A stretch of DNA of 64,000 nt, taken from assembly GCA_033239525.1 (NCBI GenBank), contig BSYO01000004.1:20250037-20314036 (forward strand), in the 5' to 3' direction. This document shows positions 12,040 to 22,958 of the stretch, piece after piece. Position 1 is the first letter of the stretch. Every line of letters starts with the position of its first letter. The notes beneath the pieces were generated by a model, which was not told the DNA's origin, searched no databases, and saw nothing but the letters and a program-made list of their open reading frames with translations. The stretch comes from Nepenthes gracilis (Eukaryota; Streptophyta; Magnoliopsida; Caryophyllales; Nepenthaceae). The position numbers and the translations under genes are program-made.

Positions 12040-14574
12040 TGTTACAAACTTGGATCAAGTAGGTCAATTTAAATAATTAATTATAATTTTTAAAATCTAA
12101 AATTTCAAATAATTTTAATTAAATAATGCTAAGTCCCAAAATTTGGGTGTGACAAACCAATTAAATATGACCCGATACAAATTAAAATCTATACAAGACT
12201 TCACTGGACAATCGTCTAAATAGAAATAATACGACCTGCTCCATAGTTATTGTAAGAGAGATAACAATTTTAACCAAAATCACGAATCAGATATAATAAA
12301 ATATTTCACAGATTCCAAAATATTACTATGGGCCTATACCCGGCCAATTTTCATAATACAATCGCATCAATTGTCAATTTAAATCATGATAGAACCAAAA
12401 CTCACCGAATCTGACGAATATTTGACCGATCACATCTTTACTCCTGTACTACATTTGAACCTTCTACTCTAAAGGGACAAAACAAAAAAATGAGTCTAAT
12501 GCCCAACAAGTATCATATTTAATTAAAAGGAGTCCAATAAATCAGAGGAAATGTCAAATGGATGAAAATTTTATCAAATTTCAGAATAAATCCAAATCGC
12601 CGATAAGATAGATTCAACCGAAATCTAAGATCTAAATTTTAAAATCTAATGGTAGTCTCGTACTCAAATCAAATATCCAAACCCAAACAAATGTCCAAAT
12701 TTTAAAAATTGTCCTCGTCGGGACGTACATATATATATAAATATATATATAACTAAAATAGAGGTAATCCGAACCAATTCCAAAATCGATGTTGATCCGA
12801 GTCCAAATCCGAGTCAGAGCCCAAGTCCAAATTCAATGCCCGATCAGCTTATGGTCTGGGACAAAATCCGATAGCTGGAGGATCCAATAGCGTGCACAGA
12901 GATCGAAGCAACACCACGATAGATATTCCAAAGGTCTAGATCAAAACATATAATCAAAATCATTTGTACGAGACATACCAAACCCAATTATAGACAAAAA
13001 TCGGCGAATCTGAAATCCAAGTCCAAAAATCCATATCCAAATCAAAGTCCAATACCAATCAATGCAAAAATATAAATTATATACCAAATTTGGGTTCTGA
13101 TTATTTAAAGATTAGCTTGAGGAAGGGTTACACATAATCCCGGTAACCTTAGGCCAAAATTCATGTACTGTGTACCCATAAATAAGGTTGCTAACTATGT
13201 TTTGTCACCCGCGACTTTAGGTGCATTTCTCAAGTTTGTCAAATATATTAGGATGTTCAAATATATTCTAAGGTCAAGTCAAATTATTCAAATGGGAAGG
13301 ATCACTACTCCAAGCCTTTCCTGCCGGCGGAAAGTAATTTTTAAATAAATCTCCCCGTCGGGAGCTAGTCAGAGTGTTAAATTTTTAAATCCAAATGTAG
13401 TGACCACAACCCGACACGTGCATGTGACTGCACGGCCAATACAAAGTTTCATGCTCATTTTTTTATATAAATATATTAATATAAAAATATACGGTGTTTA
13501 ATAAATTATTCAAACTTTTAGAAAAATATTAAACTCTTTAAAATCATAAAACCCAGTCTAACAATCCCCAAAACATCCAATGAATTACACATGCATGTCC
13601 AGAATAAATAATTCAGGTATATAAAAATGCATACATGTTAGTAAAAATTTTAAACAATATTCAAAATATATCAAAAATTAAATTAGACCAAAGAGGAGGT
13701 TTACAGATACTTGTCTGGATCTCATACTTTGCAGATCTAAAGACATGATGTCCTGAAGTGCCTCAATCGGCACTCTCTCTTTCCTGCCGCGTGTGACCCT
13801 CACCCAGCCACTCTCTCTCCTCAGCACGGCTTCCATGCTGCTCACCCATGGCATCGCCGGTCACTGGCGGAACACCATTGGCCACCACTGACCTCTGCCG
13901 TGATAGCACTGCACGTTGTCGTCGCTGCTACTCAGCCGTCCTCTCCGAGCGCCGTTCTCTCTCTCTCTCACTACGCGACTTCCTCTACCACTGTTGCCAG
14001 TGCTCAACGACGACACCACGCCAAACAACCACCACTGTGAACGGCCGTCGCCGGCCTCCCCGGTGTCACCTCGCTGGCACCGATGCTACTGTTGCTGCCG
14101 ACAACCATCATCGATTTTCTCAACGATTTTCTCTTTGCAAAACCACCACTGGCCAAATTTTCAACCACTGGCATAGTGCCACCCTCGCCACTCATCGTCG
14201 TTGCCGGCCATCGAACGGCCACCTTCCTCCCTCTTCTCCCTCTCTTTTTTCTCCTCCACCGTTGAAACCCTAAACCCCCTCTCCCTCCTCTATCTCCCTC
14301 TCTCCCTGATCCCCTTCATCTTATCTCTTTTTTTTTTTTTTCGTTATATATATATATATATATGTATGTATTATACATTATATTTTTATTTTCTTTTATT
14401 TCTAAAATTCGAATCAATATTTGGGCGACAACACGGGTGTATCCCGGATGCTAGCCGAACCGATCCAAATATCATTCCAAAATTTTTTAATATTTAATTA
14501 ATTTTGTCACGTCCAATTTATCCAAAATTATAATTAATATTAAATTAATCTAAATAAAAATCCATGATATTATA
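12040..14574 (-). repeat. Ty3/gypsy 5' LTR
   Basis: Partner of 5861-8314. It carries an extra AT-rich insertion near 12710-12770 (TA repeats) and a second copy of the telo-box AAACCCTAA at 14265-14273. Confidence 0.85.
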
Positions 14575-14579
14575 AAATA

Positions 14580-17090
14580 TTTTATCACATTTATTGATAA
14601 TTATTTACAATATATATATCTACTTACTTCATAATAAGAGCGAAGTATTGGATACTTTTAAAACATTTAAAGTTAAAGTAAAAAAATAATATAAAAAATA
14701 AATTAAAATTATAAAATCAGATAAATATAGAGAATATTATAATAGATATATTGAATATGGATAAATACCTAGCCCATTTATAAGGTTTCTTCAAGAGTAT
14801 ATGATAGTTACGCAATATATTATACCTAATTCTTCGAACCAAAACGGTATAGTAGAAAGAAAAAATCGAATATTATTAGATATGGTACAGTATATGCTTG
14901 GCAACTGTAATATTTTAAAATCATTGTAGATTAAAACTCTTAAAATGACAATGTATATATTAAAGCTTATTCCGATGAAGACTGTTCTAAAAACGCCTTT
15001 TAAGTTATGAAAATGTTGAAAATCGAGATTGTGATATAAACATATTTGGGAATGTCCATTTAAAATAAGAGTTTATAATCTATAAGAAATGAAATTAGAT
15101 CCAATGACCATGGGTGGATATTTTATTTGATATATTAAACGGTCCAAAGGATAAAGATTTTACAATTTATCTCTCGACCTTAACTAAATGAGTGGGAGTT
15201 ATTGATCCAGAGATATAGTTTCTGATAATGTTTATTTAAATTCTTAACCTTCCACTTTATATGATAAATTGATTATTATACACAACATCTCTCAAGTTTA
15301 AATTAGTGTTGAATAACCAATTAATATAGTTTCACAAATTGTTAATATTTATTTTGTAGATCATGATATTCAGGATTTGCCTGAAATGGTTAAATAATAT
15401 ATTCTTGTTAAAAATATTGATATAACATTAAGAAAATCTATTAAAATAAAAAATAAGTAATTTTTAGTAATTATATTATATATCTATAAGAGTTTGAATA
15501 CAATATTGGAGCAAAAAAGAATCCCAAAATATTTTTTATAAGTTATGAGTTGTAATGAATTAAAATTATAGTATAATACCATAAAAAATAGATAAATTCC
15601 ATGAGATGCAATGAAATTTGAGATCTTGTTGAGTTACCTGAATGGATAAAAATTATAAGGTATAAATAGGTCTCTAAGATAAATAAGGACTCATTAGATA
15701 ATATCAAAAGATATAAAATGAAACTCGTTATTAAAAGATTTATTCAAAATGAAGAAATTGATTACATAGAGACTTTTTCTCTTGTGTTTAAGAATGATTC
15801 TCTTTGTATTATTTTAGTATTAGTTGTCCATTTTGATATAAAATTATAATAAATTGATGTGAAAATGACTTTTCTAAATGGTAACCTAGAAGAGAAGGTT
15901 TATATGAGATAATCAGAAAGATTATCCTCTAAAGATGATAAGCAATTGGCATGCAAGTTTAAGAAGTCTATATATAGATTAAAATAAATATCTCGTTAAT
16001 AGTATTTAAAATTTAATGATATTATCTCTTCATTTAGTTTTAAAAAAAATATTTTGGATCAATGTATATACCAGAAGGTTAATGAAATAAGATTTATTTT
16101 CTTATTTTATATGTGAATGTTATTTTACTTGTATCAAATGATAAGGGTTTACTACATGATGTGAAATAAATTCTTTCTGATAAATTTGAAATAAAAGATA
16201 TTGGCGATCATCTTATATTATTGATATTAAAATTTATCGAAACAAATTATGAGGTATTTTAGGTTTATTTTAGGAGACATATATTAATAAGATTTTACAG
16301 ATATTTTAAATAAAAAATTATTCACCAAATATAGTATCCACTGTAAAAAGTGATAGGCTTAGTTTGTGCCAATACCCAAAAAATGACTTTGAATAGGAAC
16401 AAATGAAAAATATTCCGTATGCTTCCATTATTGGAAGCTTGATGTATGATCAGGTATATATAAGGCCTGATATCACTTTTGCAGTGAAAATATTAGAAAG
16501 ATTTTAGAGTAATTTAGGTATAAATCATAAAAAAGCTGTTAAGAAAGTGATGAGCATCTTTAAGATATCAAGGACTACATACTTATATATAGACGGATAG
16601 ACAATTTAGAAGTATTGGGTTATTCCAATTTAGACTTCGTTGAATGTGTTGATTTATATAAATCAATTTCAGAATACATATTTATATTTACCGGTAGAGT
16701 TATATTTTAAAGGAGTGCTAAACAGACCTTAATTACTGCTTTCACTATAGAGGTCAAGTTTGTTTTTTATTTTGAAGTTATAAAGAATGGTGTATGGATG
16801 AGAAATTTCATATCTGAAATTAGAGTGATGGATTTCATCTTGAGGCTATTGAAAATATATTGCGATAATTTATCTACTATTTTTCTGGCTAAAAATAATA
16901 AAAATATCCATTAAAGTAAACATATTGATATTAAATTTTTAACTATAAAGAAACTCATTAAAGAAAAGAAAATTATCATTGAGCATATTAGTATTGAATT
17001 GATGATCGCTAATCTTTTGATAAAAGGTATGCCACCATTAAAATTAAGAATTATGTAGCCAGAATAAAATTAAATTCTATTATGTAATTT
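14580..17090 (+). pseudogene. Ty1/copia integrase end, reverse transcriptase and RNase H (decayed)
   Basis: Continues the copia pol interrupted at 5861. Integrase core remnants run to about 15150 (a decayed NGVERK-like motif near 14840). The reverse transcriptase start is clear at 15780-15930, with NDSLCIILVLVVHFDIKL and then IDVKMTFLNGNLEEKVYM. The RNase H end is seen around 16440-17060, with IRPDITFAVK and SIELMIANLLIKGMPP. Many in-frame stops are present, so it cannot encode a working polyprotein. Confidence 0.75.
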
Positions 17091-17395
17091 TTATTGTATG
17101 GATAATGATATCTTAATAAAATTTTTATATATTTATGATATTTTCTTAAAAATTCTTATGTACACATTGGTTGATTATTTAAAAAAAAATTATTAATTAT
17201 TGGACCTAAAATAAATATAATATTTATTTATTAAGTAATGTTATCATATTTAGATAGTATCTTAAACAATATAATACATTATAATATATAGAAGATACTA
17301 CTTATTCATAGAGGACTTATAACCATGATTCATATATTTGTTTCTTAATATTGAGGATTTATAGGTTTTGATTATCATATTAAGTGAAATATAAA

Positions 17396-17408
17396 CCAAG
17401 TGAAAAAA
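17396..17408 (+). other. Ty1/copia polypurine tract (decayed)
   Basis: CCAAGTGAAAAAA directly precedes the 3' LTR; plant copia elements usually have a CCAAGTGGGAGA-type tract here. Confidence 0.6.
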
Positions 17409-17765
17409 TATTAGTTATACGATTTTCAAAAAAAAGGTAAGAACCAACAATTATGGTTTACATTTTCCGTGTAACTGTTACCCAACTTCCTCTGCTGGTA
17501 ACCACTGTAAGACAATTTAATGGGAATTGTCTATATATGAGGGTGATATTTGGTTTAATTTCGAAATCTAACACTTTGTTAATACACCATCACTAAGGGG
17601 TATTAGGATTTGAAAGATACAAATAAGTGATAAATTTTGTAGAAATTCAAGCAACTTATAGTGGTTTTAATAATAAGAGGTTAATAACGATCATTAATTT
17701 TAATTTCTGCATTTGGTATTCGTGTGATGATTTTTAAACATGGAAGACCAGTCTTTTGTCTAACA
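17409..17765 (+). repeat. Ty1/copia 3' LTR
   Basis: Aligns with 1900-2265 and ends in TCTAACA. Divergence between the two copies is high. Confidence 0.78.
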
Positions 17766-17847
17766 TAGAGTTCTTCCAGGTACAAGTTCGATTTCATTTC
17801 CACTGTTAGAGATTTCAATTGCCTTACGCCATTTACTGTTTATATTT

Positions 17848-18080
17848 CTAGTTGTGATTGAAAAGAATAGTTTTCAATCCACTACTAAGTTTGGATTTGA
17901 CGTGAGAGATTTATTGTCAAGCTATTGGACTTTGTAACTTGATTCTCAAAATAATAGGTTTTTATTGTTTGTCTATCTTGTTGTGCTTGAAAAGAATATT
18001 AAATTTGGATTTAATGTGAGGGATTTCTTGCCGGGCGCTTAAACATTGTAACTTAGATTCCGCTCATAATAATTCAAAAC
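17848..18080. repeat. Diverged tandem duplication (about 115 bp x 2)
   Basis: Two adjacent segments share GTTGTG.TTGAAAAGAATA, TTTGGATTT..GTGAG.GATTT and TTGTAACTT.GATTC in the same order. Confidence 0.6.
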
Positions 18081-18468
18081 AAGTGGTTGTTGGCACGGGA
18101 ATTGCTTTTTGATAAATTCTCAATTTAGTTAAGATCTGGCAAAATTATATAGTAAAAAAAAGGACAGAAGAAGAAACCTTTTAGAAAATGGGTTACGTGC
18201 CTTAAGATTTTTATAAAAAAATATTATCTAGAAGACAGAATTCTAACATATTTTATGCATGATAAGTGGTACGAGATTTATATTTAAATAAGTTTATTTT
18301 ATAAGTATTAATAAATCTCAATTAAAAGATATTATTTCTATGATAATGAGCTTTATATCTATAGATATTTTTTCATGCTGTTTTCTCACCCATTTTGCAT
18401 AGTTCTCACATGAGTAGGTTACTTCATTGATTGAGTAACCACGTCATCTATGTAGCCACCTGCGTTAG

Positions 18469-18592
18469 CTTTCCTAGGTGGCTTGTGGTTCTTCCTTTGA
18501 ACACTAGGGTTATACTTTTCTCCAACCACCTTTTCCTAGGTGGCTTGCTGTTCTTCATTTGAACTCTGGGATTACACTTTCTCCAACTGCTT
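18469..18592. repeat. Tandem repeat (about 62 bp x 2)
   Basis: Two copies of a unit containing TTCCTAGGTGGCTTG, a TTGAAC segment and CTTT.CTCCAAC. Confidence 0.7.
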
Positions 18593-19762
18593 CTAAATGA
18601 GTCTCCCTACAGTTCTTTCATGCTGGTATATTCTGATGACTCCCTAGGGATAAATGTGGTGGTTCGCAATGGTTACACTCCACTACTATGCCACATTTTC
18701 CTAATATCGGGGTCCAAACTGCCATCTTGAAGATCACGGGTTTACTGGTCCTCGACAAAATAGTTTGATTATAGAAGTGAATCTTCAGACGCCACGATTG
18801 GATCGGGATAATGCGATCTATTAGGCAGTATCGGCTAGTGCATGTCAAAATCGACAACTCAGACTTCTGAAAAAGCAAGAACTCGGATAAAACTGTCTTT
18901 TGTAGTCCAGGGTTCTCACATCTAAGGCACATTTTGCAGGAGGCCTCTCTCTGTCAATGTGTTTCTCTGTTGGGACCATTCTTGGCCGGAGGGTTTCTGA
19001 CCTGGCATGTCATGACCAGATGGTAATCTGGCATGATGGGCCCTTATGATAATCTTTCACCTTGCCTTTTCAGGCCATTCTGGCGGTACCAAATATGATA
19101 TCCAGGTCCGGAGTCTTAGCATTTTATTGTTGAACATATTAAAATCTATATGGATTGATTCAATCTGCAAGTGGCTTTCTCATTGTCTCAAGTTTTCCCT
19201 ATTTGTTTCTGGAGATATACTTGCAGTTACCGACATGAATCATACATAAAGTGGAACAATTTTTTTTCATATCTTTTCACTCTGCTTAATAGCAATCCAA
19301 CGGGTAGCGACTATAAACTTTGCGATTAATTGAACTCTCATACGAATCTAGATTAAGTTTGTGTTAGCCTTGCATTATGATGCATTTAGTTAAAGGAATG
19401 AAATGGATGAATGGAGATAGGTGGTTGGCTTGTGTACTCTTTCTACTAGACATTGCAGATGCTTATTATTTTAAACAAAGTGACAGGGGGCGTTTGATTG
19501 TGCTAATTTTACCTCAGGAAACATAATTGTAATTATCCTTGTTTGAGATAAATGAGACACATAATGATGATCCAATATGGTCGGAACTGGAAGCGAAGTT
19601 GACAATACCTAAGAACCCTTGAGTTTCATGATGTTTCCCTACACAAACAAAAATAAAAAAGAGAAACTAGAAGGAAGATGAAAGGGGGCACTATCATACC
19701 ATTGCCACAGCTGCCATGCGACCACCAACAAAGTTGTCGGTGACTGGCAACTCCTGCCTTGC
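18593..19762. other. Unassigned, moderate-GC sequence
   Basis: Contains an open frame of 104 codons at 18618-18932 (minus) that I do not recognise. The plus strand of the same stretch also has short open runs such as PNIGVQTAILKITGLLVL interrupted by stops. It may be a decayed gene or an old repeat; neither strand is convincing. Confidence 0.35.
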
Positions 19763-20118
19763 TGATGCAGTTAGGATCAGTAAAGAAGACATTAACAAAA
19801 GAGAACTTTTCCTAATTAATAAAAAAAAAAACAAAGCCTTGCTACTTGGCCCCTGGCCTATAAATGGAGATGTATTTTGTTAGTTTAGAATACACTTGAA
19901 TTTTGATAAACAATAATGTCATCTGGAGCTTTTTGCTGGGATACTCTAAAAATTTGTTCTTGTTGGGTTACAAAACTATCAAATTTTGGAAGATTTCAAA
20001 TCTTTTCTGTCATTTTTACAATTGTAGCTCTTATTCTTCGATAATTGATTCCAGTGATTTCTCCTATTCCGTTTTCCTCTCAAATACCCCCATTCTCTTC
20101 ATTCCATCTGGTATTAAT
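19763..20118 (+). repeat. 5' LTR of the relic
   Basis: Shares AAAGAAGAC, TTTTCCTAATTAATAA and TTTTCCTCTCAAATACCCC-like blocks with 20945-21453, but lacks about 130 bp found in the middle of that copy. Confidence 0.7.
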
Positions 20119-20944
20119 TGGTATTAGAGTTGTCGCAAGTTGTAGAGGAGATGGCAAAATAATATTTCAGAGCCCACAAAAAGAGAACACAACCTCCATT
20201 ATATTGAAATATCTGAATTAAGAAAGAAAAGTCTTCAATTGCAATAACATTTAGAGTGCATTAAGGCTCGTGGACATTCTGGAACACCTCGTGAAAATAA
20301 TTTGAGGTCCACCAATGAAGACATAAAACTAGCCTGTTTCATGTTGAAGGCCTTTTGGCCTCAGCAGATGAAAAGGTTGATTGGAATGTACCTCCCAAAA
20401 TTGACGAGTACAATGACGATTTAGGTAAAGTAAATCTGGTGCATCAAATGAAGACGAATGAAGATGTCATGGGTGAGCAAAAATTTCAAGTTAGATTGTT
20501 TCCTTAACTGCCAATGGAGGAGACCTATGAAACTCACGCAGACATCTCAATGAAGTCTGATGATAATCTTCAACCTTTGTGGCAGTTCAAACTTCTGAAG
20601 CTAAAAATATTTAATGGAAGAAACATGACTAGTTCTATTAAGTTGAATTATGTCTTACTTGACTACGTTGGAAATGCATATTCAAGCATTCACGACCTGC
20701 CTGACTGTTTGATCTTCCATGACTATTCAAGCTTCAAGATATTCTGCTCAAAACCGGAGCATGAATTTGAAGATCCATTCGTCTCTATTTCTTCTAGAGC
20801 ACTGTTGGTTTAGATCAAAGACTGAACAATTAGCTATTTTATTGATGCTCCTTTGACTGATTGGATGGATATCATAATCAAAGTTGGCAAATAAAAGGTT
20901 ATTGATACCAACTCGAGGACGAGCTTCTTTCAAATCAAAGAGAA

Positions 20945-21453
20945 TGATGCAATTAGGATTGGTAAAGAAGACAATAATAAGAGAGAAGTTTTCCTAATTA
21001 ATAATGAACAAAACAAGGCCTTGAAATTAATGGATCAAATGGGATTTAAGACCTTACTAAAGACAGACTACCAAGATGATTATGGAGCCTCCCTCAGGAC
21101 ACTCTTCTCCCTCTGCCACTTCCCACAATTGGCACTTGAACTTTGGAAATGAGGTGGCTTTATGGTGTGACTTTATCATATCTTATTGCTCAAGTTACTT
21201 GGCCTTGGTGTCTAAATGGATATGTATCGTTAGTTTGAATTTTGATGAACACTATTGCCATCTTGATCTTTCTATTACAGGACTCTGAAAATCTGTTCTT
21301 TGTAGATTCCAAGACTGTCGAATGTCAGTAGGTTCCAAATCTGTTTTATCATTTTCGCAATTTGTAACTCTTGTCATTCAATAATAAATTCCAATAATCT
21401 CCTATTCCATTTTCCTCTCAAAATACCCCTTCTTTCCATCCTGTCCAGTGTCA
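20945..21453 (+). repeat. 3' LTR of the relic
   Basis: Longer partner of 19763-20118, ending near GTGTCA. Confidence 0.68.
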
Positions 21454-22316
21454 GTGCCCCCTCCTTTCCTCTTTTACCCTCATAATCCTCTCAGTGCCCC
21501 ATTGCAGAAGTGAGGGTTTCATCTAGGAAACCACATGTATTGGGCCACCAATTTTTTATTGGGGGAAAATGGAAAATTAAACCAAACATGAGCCTATTAT
21601 GTTACACGCATTCCCATTTATAATTTTCTCCAGTATCCCTTTACGTTACCAAATTTGAATAGAATGCAAACAAGTCTTGAGGGATATGTAGGTCTAGGAA
21701 AACTTGTTATGTGTTAGTGGGAAAAATATTTGACTGTATTTTAACTCTCATAACTCATAAGATTTTAATTGAATAGAATGTTGTTAGAATGTCATCAGAG
21801 GGATCATATATTGAAGCACATGCGATGGGATTTAAAGTCCTATGGATGTCAATGCTATACTCATATGCTGTATATGTCTGTAATCTCTTAGCATAGTATA
21901 GGCGTGAGGGCCTTGTTACCTGTGACTGATTTTACCCCTAGATGATGCCATCTTTTTGACGATATGTTGATGTTTTATGGATAAGGTATCTAGGCATTGG
22001 CTTGGATCATTGGCAAAAGGCAATTACCTGAAGGATGTAGCCCTTTTGTTCGACCTTTAACCACTCACACAAGCAGAATTCTTTTTGTTGTTGTATAGTT
22101 GAATTATCGTGGCGTCATATATGTGGTGGAAGATGTGCTTTGTAGTTAATGGATGCAATTGTTTCTAGGAGCTAATTTACCGAATGTCACTATCTGAAGC
22201 TAGTACTTACCCAACTGCCATTGTTCATCTGTCAAACATCAGACAATAACAATGTGGATATATTAGCCTTATCAAAGAACTGGAAATAAGCTTGGGGCTT
22301 GTCCACTATGGAGGGT
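21454..22316. other. No gene recognised
   Basis: Moderate-GC spacer between the LTR relic and the next LTR fragment. No coding or repeat signal that I can support. Confidence 0.4.
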
Positions 22317-22958
22317 TGTTTCTAATGCATCCTGGGATTTGGGTTATCGGACGGATTAGGAAGTTACTTGATTTTCTTTGGTGAATCGAGTTAAAATGAG
22401 TCTGGTCTCCATAATTTCAAACCTGGATCCTATATATCACAAATAACAAATAAGAAATTAGATGATGACGGGAACTCACTCCACAGTATGTCTTCGACTC
22501 TTAAATCAAAAATCTTTTTATGATGAAAGAAAGATGAAGGAATACAAGACATGTATGCGTAGATGCATATAATGAGAGCTTGAGTGTTGGCGGAGAATTG
22601 AGCTTCGGTGAGTGCGCCAAATTGGGAGTGGCTTAAAGGTAGAGGATGGGCTCCGATGAGTACACTCGGTTGGAGAGCGGCTTTGAGATAAAGTATTGGG
22701 TTCCAGTGGTATGCTCGGGAAGGGAGCGGCTTTGAACTGGAAGATTGGGCTCTGGCGGTTGTGCAGGAAGAGAAATTACAAGTACAGTGTTATGCGCAAC
22801 CCTAATCGCCCACTTCCTATTGAACTATTCTGGGTCGATCTGATTGGGCTAATTGCACTGCTGTCCCGACCTCGGGCCTTAGGCTGCAAGGAGCTCCATT
22901 GGGTCGTCAACCTACTACAATCCGAACCTTGGGCCAGCCCATGCTACTGGACCCATCA
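22317..22958 (-). repeat. LTR-like fragment, Tat-type (probable solo LTR)
   Basis: The left part shares CGGA.GGATTAGGAAGT with 61591-62682, and internal 50-60 bp repeats built on GGGAGTGGCTT and GGAGCGGCTTTGA parallel those in that copy. The end GGACCCATCA matches the TGATGGG start of Tat-type LTRs when read on the minus strand. No flanking duplication or internal region was found. An open frame at 22696-22983 falls inside the repeat and is not taken as a gene. Confidence 0.5.

Larger units (their letters stand above)
5861..14574 (-). mobile_element. Ty3/gypsy LTR retrotransposon nested in the copia element
   Basis: An 8.7 kb insertion with LTRs of 2454 and 2535 bp, flanked by a perfect 5-bp target duplication AAATA (5856-5860 and 14575-14579). 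The LTRs begin TGTTAC and end near ATTACA on the plus strand. Direction comes from the tRNA-Met-type primer site at 12028-12035 (minus) and the purine tract next to the left LTR (minus strand AAGAAGGAGAGAATGTAA). The flanking copia integrase reads on across the gap, so this element is the younger. The first 185 bases of the two LTRs differ at about 22 positions by eye, mostly transitions. The internal region is only about 3.7 kb, so it is deleted or badly decayed. Confidence 0.88.
1900..17765 (+). mobile_element. Degenerate Ty1/copia LTR retrotransposon with nested insertions
   Basis: Two diverged LTRs of about 360 bp (1900-2265 and 17409-17765) flank a leader, gag and pol in copia order (gag, protease, integrase, reverse transcriptase, RNase H), all on the plus strand. 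A tRNA-Met-type primer site follows the left LTR and a decayed polypurine tract precedes the right LTR. Stops and frameshifts are frequent throughout. The leader carries SINE-like repeats and a MITE, and integrase is split at 5861-14574 by a Ty3/gypsy element. The two LTRs differ at roughly one base in five in the stretch I compared by eye, more than the LTRs of the inserted gypsy element, as expected for the older host. No convincing target duplication remains. Confidence 0.85.
19763..21453 (+). mobile_element. Deleted LTR retrotransposon relic
   Basis: Two related LTRs (19763-20118 and 20945-21453) begin TGATGCA.TTAGGAT and share ATACCCC near their ends. A tRNA-Met-like primer site (TGGTATTAGAG, 20119-20129) follows the left LTR. 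The right LTR is preceded by CCAACTCGAGGACGAG and a purine-rich stretch, the post-pol sequence typical of plant Ty3/gypsy elements. The interior is only about 0.8 kb, with no identifiable domain; its longest open frame (20514-20813) is not recognised. The left LTR has an internal deletion relative to the right. No target duplication is evident. Confidence 0.72.

Noticed and set aside
13848..14497. 141-codon and overlapping open frames (plus)
   Set aside because: Same LTR block as 7508-8237 in the second LTR copy; not a gene.
19485..21680. Possible MITE or DNA element around the LTR relic (GGGGGCGTTTGATT at 19487)
   Set aside because: A matching inverted end near 21650 was not convincing.
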